Origin: Archivesica marissinica
Lineage: Eukaryota > Mollusca > Bivalvia > Venerida > Vesicomyidae
Reading direction: 5' to 3'
Assembly (NCBI GenBank): GCA_014843695.1
Contig: CM026403.1
Location: forward strand, 10,595,611-10,659,610
DNA: 64,000 nucleotides
Part shown: positions 58,301-64,000 of the stretch, piece by piece
Position numbering within the stretch: the stretch's first letter is position 1
How the letters are laid out: each line of letters opens with the position of its first letter
Translations under genes and position numbers: made by a program
Notes under the pieces: generated by a model
What the model was told of the DNA's origin: nothing
The model's database searches: none
The model's input: the letters and a program-made list of their open reading frames with translations, nothing else

Positions 58301-61300
58301 GTAAATTACCGTGTGCCGGTGCTTACACCGGAACAGGTAAATAGATCATCCTTGGAACAGCGTAAACTGTAAGACACGCCTTTTCTCGTGACGAACGCTG
58401 CTTAACACTCCGAATGCGCATGTCCGTAACATGTCGGCTGCATATCATTAGTTGGAAACCCTCATACGAAAATGTATACATTCAGGGCACATACGTTCAT
58501 CGAAGGAAATGCAATAGTAATGTAAATATAGGTATGTATGCGTGTCTGTTCCATGTTTTCCTGGGTAGACTTAGCCGACCTAAGTGGCTAACTAATACTA
58601 AGCAATGTTTATGAGGTGCTTTGGCCAATGTCACTACATACGTCACTGTCGTGGCCTGATCGAGTATCGACCCCGGGACCGTTAGATTCCAAATCCGACG
58701 TCCTAACACTCGACCAAAGACGCAACACAGGTATGTTATAATCATGGGTCGCCTTTATGTTTTAATTTGAAGTTCAAAAATACTATCATATAGGATATTC
58801 ACTATTCAGATATCTGTTAGTTTAAACTTTATTTATTTTACAACAATTGCGAAGCAAGTTTTAACAACTTATATCAATCACTCTCGTTGGCGCAGATGAA
58901 AGCATGAATGTGGTCATTCTAGTGGGAGGAAACCGGAGTACCCGGAGAAAACCCACATGTCCGATCTGACGACTACCATACCATCTCACATACTTCCCGA
59001 TGCGAGGATCGAACCCGGGTTACACTGGTGAGAAGCGAGCGCGCTAACCACTGCGATAATAGCGTATCTGTGAGCTGGATGAAGGTCTTAGCTACGTTGC
59101 TGATTTATTCCTACAGAAACATGTGGTCACCTTTAATCCGGATGTTACTATTGGAGAGTGATATGCTATGTCACTGATAGAATGTCTGATGACAAAATCC
59201 TTAAGTCTAACAAATGTAAGCGTATATGTATTGTGCATGTTCAGAATTAGATTTAAAGGGACACGTATTATGAAGTATTTTGTAAAACTGTTCGTTGTAT
59301 ATCTGGCAGCTGAATAGAATTAATGAGTTTGAAATTTATCTTATAAACCTTATATACCCCAACTAAACTTTATTTATTTTACAACGATTTTGCGAAGCAT
59401 GTTTTAACAAGCTATATTAATCACTCTCGTTGGAACGGATGGAAGCGTAACTGTGGTCATGTGTGTGAGGGAACCGGAGTACTCGGAGAAAAGCCCACCT
59501 TACCATCTCCATACTTCCCGGTTCGAGGATCGAACCCGGGTTACACTGGTGAGAAGCTCGCTAACCACTGCGCTAGTCGGATACCCAAACTGATTTGGAT
59601 TAGACTATATCCGACCTGGATTGGTTTATAACCAACCTGAGATCTAGGTCACTGAACGGAACAAGAACGGTTATTCACTTTAATATATTGCGATATATAT
59701 TGTTTAACCTAAGCACACTGGTTAATCTCGAGTTGCCATGAAACAATGTCATGACCACAAGGGCCCTTGAGGGGCCCTTGAGCACCAATTGAGAATTGTG
59801 ACAACGATACAAGTACCGTGTCCCCATTTGCAGCATGATGCAACACGTAATACAACCTGCTAGTGCACCTACTTATAGCAGAATATATCAAGTATCTAAA
59901 ACACTACGAGAATAGCTTACAGACGGATCTATAGTCCAGTGGTAACACGGTGGACTGGTAATCCAGGGATCGCAGGTTCGATCCCCCGCCTGACCCTAAT
60001 CAAATTAACAGTCTTTCAGATGAGACTTTAAACCGATGTCTCGTGTCGGTGCTGTACACCGTGCACGTAAAAGAACCAGAGGAGACTCTGGCATGTGTCT
60101 CTATCTGTATCATTGCACTATCCTTCAAAACTCTAAAATGACTAATCTCTTCGGCGCCCATACGGGCAACCGGTAGCGACGATAAATAAACGTAAAACAC
60201 ACACGAGAATAGTTAGTTTAAAGTAGAGAAATGATACGGTTATAAACACGCTAGTTCCGTATTCTGAGATATATGGGGACTTGTTCTTGTAGTGTTCAAA
60301 TACTCCAATTCAAAGCAAACTATGCTAAAAGTATTTGATACTCAGTGTGCAGTGATGGTGGTGGAACTGCTGACCGGCACTAGCTCTTGTAATTGCTCGT
60401 TATTTCGTAAAACATATTTGATGCTAGGTTTGGGTAAATCTCTTTGGTGTATGCTAGGTTTGGGTAAATTTCTTTGGTGCATGCTAGGTTTGGGTAAATA
60501 GCTTTGATGCTAGGTTTGGGTAAATCTCTTTTTTAATGTTGGGGCAAAACAGTTAGTGTACAGATTTTTGATGTTAGGATCAATACGTAACGATGTAGTA
60601 TCGGTTACGTCCAGCATGGGTTGATATGTGTATTGCATGTTTCAATCAGTAAGTAAGGATGTAGTATCGGTTACGTCCAGCATGGGTTGATATGTGTATT
60701 GCATGTTTCAATCAGTAAGTAAGGATGTATTATCAGTTACGTCCAGCATGGATTGATATGTGTATTGCATGTTTCAATCAGTAAGTAACGATGTAGTATC
60801 GGTTACGTCCAGCATGGGTTGATATGTGTATTGCATGTTTCAATCAGTAAGTAAGGATGTATTATCAGTTACGTCCAGCATGGATTGATATGTGTATTGC
60901 ATGTTTCAATCAGTAAGTAACGATGTAGTATCGGTTACGTCCAGCATGGGTTGATATGTGTATTGCATGTTTCAATCAGTAGTAAGATGTAGTATCGGTT
61001 ACGTCCAGCATGGGTTGATATGTTATTGCAGTTTCAATCAGTAAGTAATGATGTATTATCGGTTACGTCCAGCATGTGTTGATATGTGTATTGCATGTTT
61101 CAATCAGTAAGTAATGATGTATTATCGGTTACGTCCAGCATGTGTTGATATGTGTATTGCATGTTTCAATCAGTAAGTAAGGATGTAGTATCGGTTACGT
61201 CCAGCATGGGTTGATATGTGTATTGCATGTTTCAATCAGTAAGTAACGATGTAGTATCGGTTACGTCCAGCATGGGTTGATATGTGTATTGCATGTTTCA

Positions 61301-62612
61301 ATCAGTAAGTAAGGATGTAGTATCGGTTACGTCCAGCATGGGTTGATATGTGTATTGCATGTTTCAATCAGTAAGTAAGGATGTAGTATCGGTTACGTCC
61401 AGCATGGGTTGATATGTGTATTGCATGTTTCAATCAGTAAGTAATGATGTAGTATCGGTTACGTCCAGCATGGATTGATATGTGTATTGCATGTTTCAAT
61501 CAGTAAGTAACGATGTAGTATCGGTTACGTCCAGCATGGGTTGATATGTGTATTGCATGTTTCAATCAGTAAGTAAGGATGTAGTATCGGTTACGTCCAG
61601 CATGGGTTGATATGTGTATTGCATGTTTCAATCAGTAAGTAACGATGTAGTATCGGTTACGTCCAGCATGGGTTGATATGTGTATTGCATGTTTCAATCA
61701 GTAAGTAACGATGTATTATCAGTTACGTCCAGCATGTGTTGATATGTGTATTGCATGTTTCAATCAATCAGTAAGTAACGATGTATTATCAGTTACGTCC
61801 AGCATGTGTTGATATGTGTATTGCATGTTTCAATCAATCAGTAAGTAACGATGTATTATCAGTTACGTCCAGCATGTGTTGATATGTGTATTGCATGTTT
61901 CAATCAATCAGTAAGTAACGATGTATTATCAGTTACGTCCAGCATGTGTTGATATGTGTATTGCATGTTTCAATCAATCAGTAAGTAACGATGTATTATC
62001 AGTTACGTCCAGCATGTGTTGATATGTGTATTGCATGTTTCAATCAATCAGTAAGTAACGATGTATTATCAGTTACGTCCAGCATGTGTTGATATGTGTA
62101 TTGCATGTTTCAATCAATCAGTAAGTAACGATGTATTATCAGTTACGTCCAGCATGTGTTGATATGTGTATTGCATGTTTCAATCAATCAGTAAGTAACG
62201 ATGTATTATCAGTTACGTCCAGCATGTGTTGATATGTGTATTGCATGTTTCAATCAATCAGTAAGTAATGATGTATTATCAGTTACGTCCAGCATGTGTT
62301 GATATGTGTATTGCATGTTTCAATCAATCAGTAAGTAATGATGTATTATCAGTTACGTCCAGCATGGGTTGATATGTGTATTGCATGTTTCAATCAATCA
62401 TTAAGTAAGGATTTAGTATCGGTTACGTACAGCATGGGTTGATATGTGTATTGCATGTTTCAATCAGTAAGTAAGGATGTATTATTAGTTACGTACAGCA
62501 TGGGCTGGGCACCGACTATTTTCATGACATACAGTGAGATACGTATGTGAAGTCCGCTCTCTTCTAAAGCTCTGGCGATGATTAGCCCCCCCAGAAACAA
62601 CATGGTCGTGTC
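41025..62612 (-). CDS. SLC13-family Na+/dicarboxylate(citrate) cotransporter, 12 exons (N-terminus off window)
   Basis: Family role: plasma-membrane symport of Na+ with di- or tricarboxylates (SLC13A2/3/5) or sulfate (SLC13A1/4). Exons: 62497-62612, 58001-58122, 56946-57071, 54934-55114, 53905-54036, 52101-52184, 51393-51503, 49653-49714, 47073-47182, 45178-45339, 42645-42782 and 41025-41153. All phases agree, giving about 490 residues against 550-600 for full members. Key motifs: [12 protein letters not shown] (first SNT Na+/substrate site), [55 protein letters not shown] (second SNT site), [16 protein letters not shown], and the C-terminal NTWGM. A conserved stretch like SDATVA between exons 7 and 8 was not found. 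Substrate class not decided. Confidence 0.92.
41154..41600 (-). repeat. 66-bp minisatellite abutting the SLC13 last-exon acceptor (about 6 copies)
   Basis: Plus-strand unit ATAATGTAACAATAAGGACG + TCGATGCATATAATGTACCG + CAAAGGACTTGGAGACAACATAAATT. The copy nearest the exon supplies the tract TTGTTACATTATAG that is the splice acceptor; other copies have ACATTATAATTT there, so they lack the AG. Copies decay to the right. Confidence 0.88.
41601..42644 (-). other. Rest of SLC13 intron 11
   Basis: AT-rich. Near 42475 GGGTAGAACCACCGAGCGCT is a short copy of a dispersed repeat piece also at 12600. No exon or other element seen. Confidence 0.5.
42645..42782 (-). CDS. SLC13 exon 11
   Basis: 46 codons, phase 0: [46 protein letters not shown]. 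The [12 protein letters not shown] block is a strong SLC13 signature. Acceptor GAATAG|GCA, donor ATG|GTATGTATAT. Confidence 0.96.
42980..43165 (+). mobile_element. tRNA-SINE family B
   Basis: GTCGTGATAGCGCAGTGG, GGAGTTCGAGCCCCACTGGA, TTGCCTCTTCTCTCTCCCTC and GAGAGTGATTATATAAGTTG. The middle of the head (about 24 nt) is deleted relative to 12863. Confidence 0.85.
43312..43590 (-). mobile_element. tRNA-SINE family C
   Basis: Reverse order: GTTTATTTATCATCGCTACC, GAGCGACGCC, GGTGTAAAGCACCGACACGA, GGGGGATCGAACCTGCGACC, and head TACCACTGATCCGCT. Differs in the anticodon-like part. Confidence 0.85.
43649..43895. mobile_element. MITE with TTAA-flanked TIRs and a long internal hairpin (piggyBac-like)
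   Basis: The left end TTAACTCTTTCACCGCC and the right end GGCGCTGAAAGAGTTAA are inverted repeats sharing TTAA at the edge. Inside, 43794-43856 forms a 30-bp-arm hairpin: AACAACATAGATCCTGATCA ... TTA ... and its complement GATCTATGTTGTTT with two mismatches. A related copy is at 16625. TTAA targets point to piggyBac-like mobilisation (inference). Confidence 0.75.
44095..44870 (-). mobile_element. Truncated LINE 3' end (RT C-terminal tail)
   Basis: Minus strand [79 protein letters not shown]. This is the typical tail of RTE/CR1-like LINE ORF2 proteins. The 5' part is missing; it lies in SLC13 intron 10 in the sense direction. Confidence 0.85.
45178..45339 (-). CDS. SLC13 exon 10 (second SNT site)
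   Basis: 54 codons, phase 0: [54 protein letters not shown]. The ASGLS start joins ...AQASE of exon 9 (family SE.SGLS), and [13 protein letters not shown] is the second Na+/substrate motif. Acceptor CTACAG|GCA, donor TTG|GTACGTATA. Confidence 0.96.
45535..45690. mobile_element. Dispersed repeat family G fragment
   Basis: GGTCTTCCTCCACCAATAAT + AGCTGGAGCATTGCCATAAG + GTGCGATGAG resembles 49495-49600 (GGTCATCCTCCACCAATAAT, AGCTGGAGAGTCGCCATGTG, GTGCGACATTAAAC). Common non-coding repeat; class unknown. Confidence 0.6.
45735..47036. repeat. 36-bp minisatellite, about 36 copies, in SLC13 intron 9
   Basis: Unit GTTAGACAGGTTGCGGATAG + TGAGGACAGGACATAC; variants G/A in GGATGGTG and GGGCAGG. It begins about 36 bp inside the donor of exon 9. 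I cannot align it to either exon. 36 is divisible by three, so both strands stay open for more than 400 codons; these are not genes. Confidence 0.95.
47073..47182 (-). CDS. SLC13 exon 9
   Basis: Phase 1 in (G|AA = Glu), phase 0 out: [50 protein letters not shown] is a family hallmark. The acceptor ATTATTTACAG|AAAATCC is chosen over the nearer TTTTACAG|TGG because only it keeps the phase and supplies the loop before W. Confidence 0.93.
47455..47670 (-). mobile_element. tRNA-SINE family B
   Basis: Reverse: TTAGCTCGATTGCGAAACAA, CACTCTCGAGACCTCATGCC, GAAGAGGCAATGTGGAATTT, GGGGCTCGAACTCCGGACCT and head CATCCACTGCGCTATTACGA. Confidence 0.85.
47846..48079 (-). mobile_element. tRNA-SINE family A
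   Basis: Reverse: GTTTAAACTTTATTTATTTT, GATTGCGAAGCAAGTTTTAA, GTGTGGGAGGAAACCGGAGT, GGATCGAACCCGGGTTGCAT, CCACTGCGCTAATCGGACAG. Followed by three copies of AGGATTTACCAT (48084-48121). Confidence 0.88.
48122..49117 (-). other. Middle of SLC13 intron 8
   Basis: Apart from the hairpin at 48584-48653, no exon, SINE or array is recognised. A piece at 48840-48910 recurs inverted near 53590-53720 (AAATATATTTTAACACCG; TGATCATGTCATTTTGCC against GGCAAAATGACATGATTA), a dispersed low-copy repeat. Confidence 0.55.
48584..48653. mobile_element. 70-bp TTAA-ended palindromic MITE
   Basis: TTAAGAGGCCATAGTGT and its exact complement ACACTATGGCCTCTTAA enclose about 36 nt. TTAA at both ends suggests piggyBac-type target use (inference). 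Confidence 0.65.
49118..49382 (-). mobile_element. tRNA-SINE family E
   Basis: Minus strand head TCTCCATGGCCTAGTGGTTA, AGGCGTCCGCCTACGAAGCG, B-box GAAGGTTCGAATCTCG, then body GTTACCGATTGCCTAAAAGT and tail GGCTGGCCCTTTAAATAGGA. Complete copy; a truncated one is at 54085-54375. Confidence 0.85.
49480..49605. mobile_element. Dispersed repeat family G fragment
   Basis: TCATCCTCCACCAATAATAG, CTGGAGAGTCGCCATGTGAT, GGTGCGACATTAAACGCCAA. Same family as 45535-45690. Confidence 0.6.
49653..49714 (-). CDS. SLC13 exon 8
   Basis: 62 nt: T completes Gly from exon 7, then [20 protein letters not shown] and G. Fits the family TM ending FxxPS followed by a polar loop. Acceptor GCTACTCAG|TGTTC, donor AAAG|GTAATC. 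The acceptor and first ~26 nt of the exon are the terminal unit of the 52-bp array. Confidence 0.85.
49715..50490 (-). repeat. 52-bp minisatellite carrying copies of the SLC13 exon-8 acceptor (about 15 copies)
   Basis: Minus-strand units read GCATGTTAATCAG|TGTTCTTTGTTTTCAGCTAC, against the true junction GCATGCTACTCAG|TGTTCTTCTGTTTCTCCTAC. Many copies keep the AG, and TTTTCAG a few bases later is a second acceptor-like site. Copies decay at the far end (50400-50490). Confidence 0.9.
50491..50741 (-). other. SLC13 intron 7 segment with a doubtful exon-like piece
   Basis: At about 50636-50665 the minus strand reads TAG|TAT GAC GTA GCG ACT GAC GTG ACA CTC ACG|GTATGC ([10 protein letters not shown]). 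It resembles the conserved SDATVA stretch missing from my model, but its phase (0/0) does not fit the phase-2 junction and would bring a stop. Confidence 0.25.
50742..51240 (-). mobile_element. Two family-C SINE pieces (partial and full)
   Basis: 50742-50835 is a 3' piece (GTTTATTTATTGTCGCTACC, TTAGTCATTTTAGATGTTGG) and 50948-51240 a complete copy (CGTTTATTTATCGTCGCTAC to GACTACAGATCCGTCTG). GACATATCGAGAGTGT occurs before each piece (50730 and 50942), consistent with a target duplication around a nested segment. Confidence 0.75.
51393..51503 (-). CDS. SLC13 exon 7
   Basis: 111 nt: [36 protein letters not shown], plus GG. Matches the LW.FR.P....GWG family block. Acceptor TTTCTTTCAG|T, donor CCAGG|GTAAGTAC. 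Confidence 0.92.
51504..52100 (-). other. SLC13 intron 6
   Basis: No exon or SINE. Contains the hairpin at 51819-51901 and a smaller one at 51680-51715 (GCAGTCCA...TGGACTGC). Confidence 0.6.
51819..51901. repeat. Imperfect palindrome, ~29-bp arms
   Basis: CGGATCCAATATGTAAAATA...TGGTACTGT pairs with ACAGTCCAACATTTTACATA...TTGGATCG, with a loop of about 26 nt. Likely foldback/MITE relic. Confidence 0.75.
52101..52184 (-). CDS. SLC13 exon 6
   Basis: 84 nt: C completes Gly, then [20 protein letters not shown] and VKALGSL, TC. Cytosolic loop with the family K.LG...F.E pattern completed in exon 7. Acceptor TTTTAAAAAG|C is a weak match; donor TTGTC|GTATGTATT. Confidence 0.85.
52185..53769 (-). other. 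SLC13 intron 5 body
   Basis: Apart from the 21-bp array at 52498-52735 I see no exon. 53040-53250 has a minor inverted pair (GGCGCGTAGGAATT, GAATTCCTGCGCTC). 53590-53720 is related to 48840-48910. Confidence 0.5.
52498..52735. repeat. 21-bp minisatellite, about 11 copies
   Basis: GAATGATTCGGTGTGACTCC + G, with GAATTATTCGGCGTGA variants. Both strands stay open by periodicity. Confidence 0.92.
53770..53898. repeat. 20-bp minisatellite abutting the SLC13 exon-5 donor
   Basis: AGAGAATAGTCCATAGATAA about six to seven times. On the minus strand it starts only about 6 nt after the donor GG|GTAATG; the unit TTCTCTTTATCTATGG shows some likeness to the exon end GCTCTTATTCATACG. Confidence 0.85.
53905..54036 (-). 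CDS. SLC13 exon 5
   Basis: 132 nt: A completes Lys, then [45 protein letters not shown]. The F..W..FAFP...... pattern is the family TM. Acceptor TTTTTCAG|A, donor TGCGG|GTAATG. Confidence 0.92.
54085..54375 (-). mobile_element. tRNA-SINE family E, headless, split by a nested insertion
   Basis: GTGTCACCCATTTTTAAAGG, GTCAGCCAGTTCTGACTTAT, then after an insertion (54147-54280) GACTTATGTATGTACACCAG and CCAGGCGCCAGGCTGGTAGG. GACTTATGTA borders the insertion on both sides (target duplication). The inserted piece is the family seen at 6553. Confidence 0.75.
54443..54653 (+). mobile_element. tRNA-SINE family B, near complete
   Basis: ATCGTGATAGCGCAGTGGTA, GCGTTCGCTTCAGATGAGAA, GGAGTTCGAGCCCCGCTCGA, TTGCCTCTTCTCTCTCCCTC, GAGTGATCAATATAAGTTAT. 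Confidence 0.87.
54934..55114 (-). CDS. SLC13 exon 4, ends at a GC donor
   Basis: 181 nt: [79 protein letters not shown] is a core SLC13 motif. The donor must be ACAA|GCAAGT, the standard form of a GC-AG intron, because the GT alternatives give the wrong phase. Confidence 0.94.
55195..55365. repeat. GA-rich microsatellite with (TA)n and G11
   Basis: Purine tract GAGAGAGAGGGGAGGGGAGA and related, ending in a G run, preceded by TATATATATATA. SLC13 intron 3. The opposite-strand SLSLSL frame is an artefact. Confidence 0.95.
55520..55990 (-). mobile_element. Possible LINE C-terminal remnant
   Basis: A stop-free minus-strand stretch reads [57 protein letters not shown], stop. The K-F-V-Y-x-A-F-K-L-R ending is like the last residues of some RT ORFs, and the following tail has (AACAT)n. 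Weak call. Confidence 0.35.
56000..56286 (-). other. SLC13 intron 3, no feature
   Basis: Nothing recognised. The phrase CAATCAGAATTCACTAGGCT recurs inverted near 50515, another low-copy dispersed piece. Confidence 0.4.
56287..56514 (-). mobile_element. tRNA-SINE family A, internally deleted
   Basis: TTTTTAAACTTTATGTGAAG lacks the TTTATTTTACAACGATTGC part; continues GTGTGGGAGGAAACCGGAGT, GGATCGAACCCGGGTTGCAT, CCACTGCGCTAATCGAAC. Confidence 0.85.
56946..57071 (-). CDS. SLC13 exon 3 (cytosolic loop)
   Basis: 126 nt, phase 1/1: [41 protein letters not shown]. Hydrophilic loop of variable sequence, recognised by exact phase fit to both neighbours and good splice sites (TGTTTACAG|AGGC; CTCAG|GTGCAT). 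Confidence 0.8.
57300..57565 (-). mobile_element. Divergent family-C SINE with C10 and G10 runs
   Basis: GCTCGCGGAGACCTCGGTTT, AGTCTCATTTGAAGGACTG, GTTTATGGTCAGACGGTAGA follow the family-C order on the minus strand. A run of 10 C (57301-57310) and of 10 G (57363-57372) flank a short segment. Confidence 0.55.
57580..57650. repeat. CCCG-rich microsatellite
   Basis: (GCCC)n with GCGTGCCC interruptions, standing out in an AT-rich intron. Confidence 0.9.
58001..58122 (-). CDS. SLC13 exon 2 of the window (first SNT site)
   Basis: 122 nt: T completes Leu, then [55 protein letters not shown] holds the first Ser-Asn-Thr Na+/substrate site. Acceptor CTATTTCAG|T, donor GAAG|GTAAGGAC. Confidence 0.96.
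58140..58530. mobile_element. Dispersed repeat (shared with 16195) with palindromic start
   Basis: AATGAATCGCGGGTTA (58140-58155) and its exact complement (58225-58240) bracket GGGGTATGAACTACATTGGG. Then ATCATCCTTGGAACAGCGTA to GGAAATGCAATAG run as in 16195-16525. The palindromic arms directly follow SLC13 exon 2's acceptor region (18 bp away). Confidence 0.7.
58545..58735 (-). mobile_element. tRNA-SINE family D
   Basis: CATGTTTTCCTGGGTAGACT, ACTAAGCAATGTTTATGAGG, TATCGACCCCGGGACCGTTA, ACACTCGACCAAAGACGCA. Unexpanded head, unlike the copy at 10.4 kb. Confidence 0.82.
58819..59069 (-). mobile_element. tRNA-SINE family A
   Basis: AGTTTAAACTTTATTTATTT, CAACAATTGCGAAGCAAGTT, GTGGGAGGAAACCGGAGTAC, GGATCGAACCCGGGTTACAC, AACCACTGCGATAATAG. 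Confidence 0.87.
59361..59585 (-). mobile_element. tRNA-SINE family A
   Basis: ACTAAACTTTATTTATTTTA, TGCGAAGCATGTTTTAACAA, GGAACCGGAGTACTCGGAGA, GGATCGAACCCGGGTTACAC, CCACTGCGCTAGTCGGATA. Confidence 0.86.
59920..60205 (+). mobile_element. tRNA-SINE family C, complete reference copy
   Basis: Head GACGGATCTATAGTCCAGTG + GTAACACGGTGGACTGGTAA + TCCAGGGATCGCAGGTTCGA (A- and B-box-like), body AAATTAACAGTCTTTCAGAT, GTCTCGTGTCGGTGCTGTAC, AAAAGAACCAGAGGAGACTC and end GGGCAACCGGTAGCGACGAT. The head is tRNA-derived, but the body shows it is a SINE. Confidence 0.9.
60421..60540. repeat. ~30-bp tandem repeat, 4 copies
   Basis: ATGCTAGGTTTGGGTAAATC + TCTTTGGTGT, then TTTCTTTGGTGC and AGCTTTG variants. 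Confidence 0.9.
60575..62490 (-). repeat. 66/70-bp minisatellite carrying copies of the SLC13 donor junction (about 28 copies)
   Basis: Minus-strand units read CAACCCATGCTGGACGTAAC + CGATACTACATCCTTACTTA + CTGATTGAAACATGCAATAC + ACATAT. The real junction is CAGCCCATGCT|GTACGTAACTAAT..., contiguous with the array. In most copies the donor GT is GG (CTGGACGTAAC); one copy near 62421-62436 keeps GTACGTAAC. Right-hand copies have an extra CAAT (70 bp). Confidence 0.92.
62497..62612 (-). CDS. SLC13 first exon in the window
   Basis: 116 nt: [41 protein letters not shown](T/N)[11 protein letters not shown]...LH.RI.L is the SLC13 N-terminal signature. Acceptor CTTATTTCAG|GAC shows that at least one more exon lies upstream, beyond the window or unrecognised in 62613-64000. 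Confidence 0.96.
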
Positions 62613-62867
62613 CTGAAATAAGAAAGGTTAACAAATTGCGAAATAATGTGACGTCATAATCAAGATGAACTACAGCATGCCCAGGATCTGTCACAACAGG
62701 AATATATAGCAAACGATATATGTTTGAGTTTCAAAGGGATAAATATTTATAAAAACAGCGTGTTTTGGCTGTGTATTTAATGTCCACTTTTTGTATAATG
62801 TTGATCTCAAAATATAACGGTTGCACTGTTGGTTAATGACGCTAGTTTATATGTACTTCCGTTGTTC

Positions 62868-63112
62868 GGCTGTCCGATTAGCGCAGTGGTTAGAGCGCTC
62901 GCTTCTCACCAATGCAACCTGGGTTCGATCCTCGGACCGGGAAGTATTTGAGATGGTATGGTGTTCGCCAGATCGGACAGGTGAGTTTTCTCCGGGTACT
63001 CCGGTTTCCTCCCACACGAATGACCACATATACGTTTCATCCGCGCCAACGAGAGTAATTAATATAAGTTGCTAAAACTTGCTTCGCAATCGTAAAATAA
63101 ATAAAGTTTAAA
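62868..63112 (+). mobile_element. tRNA-SINE family A, complete reference copy
   Basis: Head GGCTGTCCGATTAGCGCAGT + GGTTAGAGCGCTCGCTTCTC, B-box GGGTTCGATCCTCGG, body GATCGGACAGGTGAG, TCCGGTTTCCTCCCACACGA, TTCATCCGCGCCAACGAGAG, tail AACTTGCTTCGCAATCGTAA and AATAAATAAAGTTTA. Confidence 0.9.
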
Positions 63113-63261
63113 TTTGTGATCCTATTTTGTTTCAGTGTTTTTGGACATTGAAAGTGTGTCTAGACAAGATTATCATATGATTGTATTCTTATTTCGGTAT
63201 TTACTCACGCTATAGCGTTATACTGTGACGTCACGACATAATTCAGGTGAGCTGCTTCATT

Positions 63262-63399
63262 AACACGGTATGTCGAGTGAATTGAATCTTTCAAATTATA
63301 TATGAAAAACACGGTATGTCGAGTGAATTGAATCTTTCAAATTATATATGAAAAACACGGTATGTCGAGTGAATTGAATCTATCAAATTGTATATGAAA
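63262..63399. repeat. 46-bp direct repeat, 3 copies
   Basis: AACACGGTATGTCGAGTGAA + TTGAATCTTTCAAATTATAT + ATGAAA, at 63262, 63308 and 63354. Confidence 0.93.
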
Positions 63400-63641
63400 G
63401 TCAGAATACTCTGCTGAGGATGAACATATACAGTATAGTAACAGTTTTACAAGAGTAAGCCAGCTATATCAGATGTTAACATGGCTCGGCATTTTGTCTG
63501 TAAACGCAAACAAGGAATTTACCGTGCTTTAATCTGCAATAAAACATTGTTCGCAGTTTTATGACGTCATTTAAGCAATCTAAAAATAACACAAAACCAT
63601 ATTTTTGCGCGTTTTAGATACTTTGTTCGGTCATGTTAGAA
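63400..63641 (-). other. SLC13 upstream intron, no feature
   Basis: AT-rich; no N-terminal SLC13 exon could be recognised here. Confidence 0.45.
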
Positions 63642-63725
63642 TAATAATAATAATAATAATAATAAAGACTTTATTTAACGAGAGTACTCATTTAACAAAA
63701 GTTAATCTACCATGAGGCCCTCAAC
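63642..63725 (-). mobile_element. LINE 3' tail with (ATT)n end
   Basis: (AAT)8 followed by AAAGACTTTATTTAACGAGA and CCATGAGGCCCTCAAC. On the minus strand this is a 3' UTR ending in AATAAAGTC and an (ATT)n tail, as in CR1/L2-like LINEs. The remaining sequence to 64000 may be its body, but shows no RT frame. Confidence 0.5.
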
Positions 63726-64000
63726 ATATATACAATCAAATGCAATCAAAACATAGCACTATAAGTGAGAACTGCACATTGGAATAATATAGTGATGTAA
63801 AGCTGAAAAATAGAGAAACTATATTTAATATGTAATGGAAAATGATGATATATGGACTTGGCTAGCAGAGTAGAAAATGGGAATGAGACAATTTATGATG
63901 CTAGATCTTATCTAACAATATGCAGATTTGACTTGTAGTGGTATCTTCAAAATATGTATGAAATCAACTTAAAGACAGTCATATTTACGATTCTAATAAA

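Noticed and set aside
59925..59990. tRNA genes (many A/B-box-like segments)
   Set aside because: Each is the head of a repeated SINE with a shared non-tRNA body; none ends as a clean tRNA 3' end.

Overview
The window is animal genomic DNA: AT-rich, intron-bearing, with many tRNA-headed SINEs, LINE, LTR and DNA-transposon pieces, and a very large load of minisatellites. The repeat style and gene content suggest a marine invertebrate, and a mollusc (perhaps a bivalve) is my best guess; the species is not determined. No bacterial genes, rRNA, stand-alone tRNA gene or CRISPR array were seen.

Two host genes, both on the minus strand, were rebuilt exon by exon using splice sites, reading phase and family motifs. 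(1) Positions 626-19091: eight exons of the mitochondrial Na+/Ca2+ (Li+) exchanger NCLX (SLC8B1), covering the N-terminal half through the alpha-1 repeat (GNGAPDIFS) into the regulatory loop; the C-terminal half lies left of the window. (2) Positions 41025-62612: twelve exons of an SLC13-family Na+/dicarboxylate-citrate cotransporter, from the DTTMLFLGG segment to the stop codon; the N-terminal exon(s) lie right of the window. The 22 kb between them is repeats and dead transposons, except for one apparently intact PIF/Harbinger transposon (32520-35155) with a DDE transposase and a convergent, spliced MADF/Myb-like partner.

The main discovery candidate is the link between minisatellites and splice junctions. 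NCLX intron 6 (5706-10185) is almost wholly two abutting arrays: about 80 copies of its own 5' splice junction (28-bp unit) and about 57 copies of its own 3' splice junction (39-bp unit). The same happens at the SLC13 first-visible-exon donor (66-bp unit), the SLC13 exon 8 acceptor (52-bp unit), the SLC13 stop codon (37-bp unit, likely transcribed into the 3' UTR) and, in embryo form, at NCLX exon 8 (one 42-bp duplication giving two in-frame donors). Other arrays directly abut splice sites without clearly copying exon sequence. This looks like a process that tandemly amplifies exon boundaries. I recall amphioxus minisatellites spanning exon-intron junctions ('mirages') as a precedent, which should be verified.

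Other points: a candidate U12-type intron in NCLX with AT donor and an unusual AA (or sequence-error AG) end; a GC-AG intron in SLC13; a 48-copy array carrying a CACGTG E-box in most units; a minisatellite seeded from the end of a dispersed element; a SINE with an array grown inside its tRNA-like head; and several near-perfect palindromic MITEs. Gaps of more than 300 bp are described as introns or intergenic sequence in the feature list.
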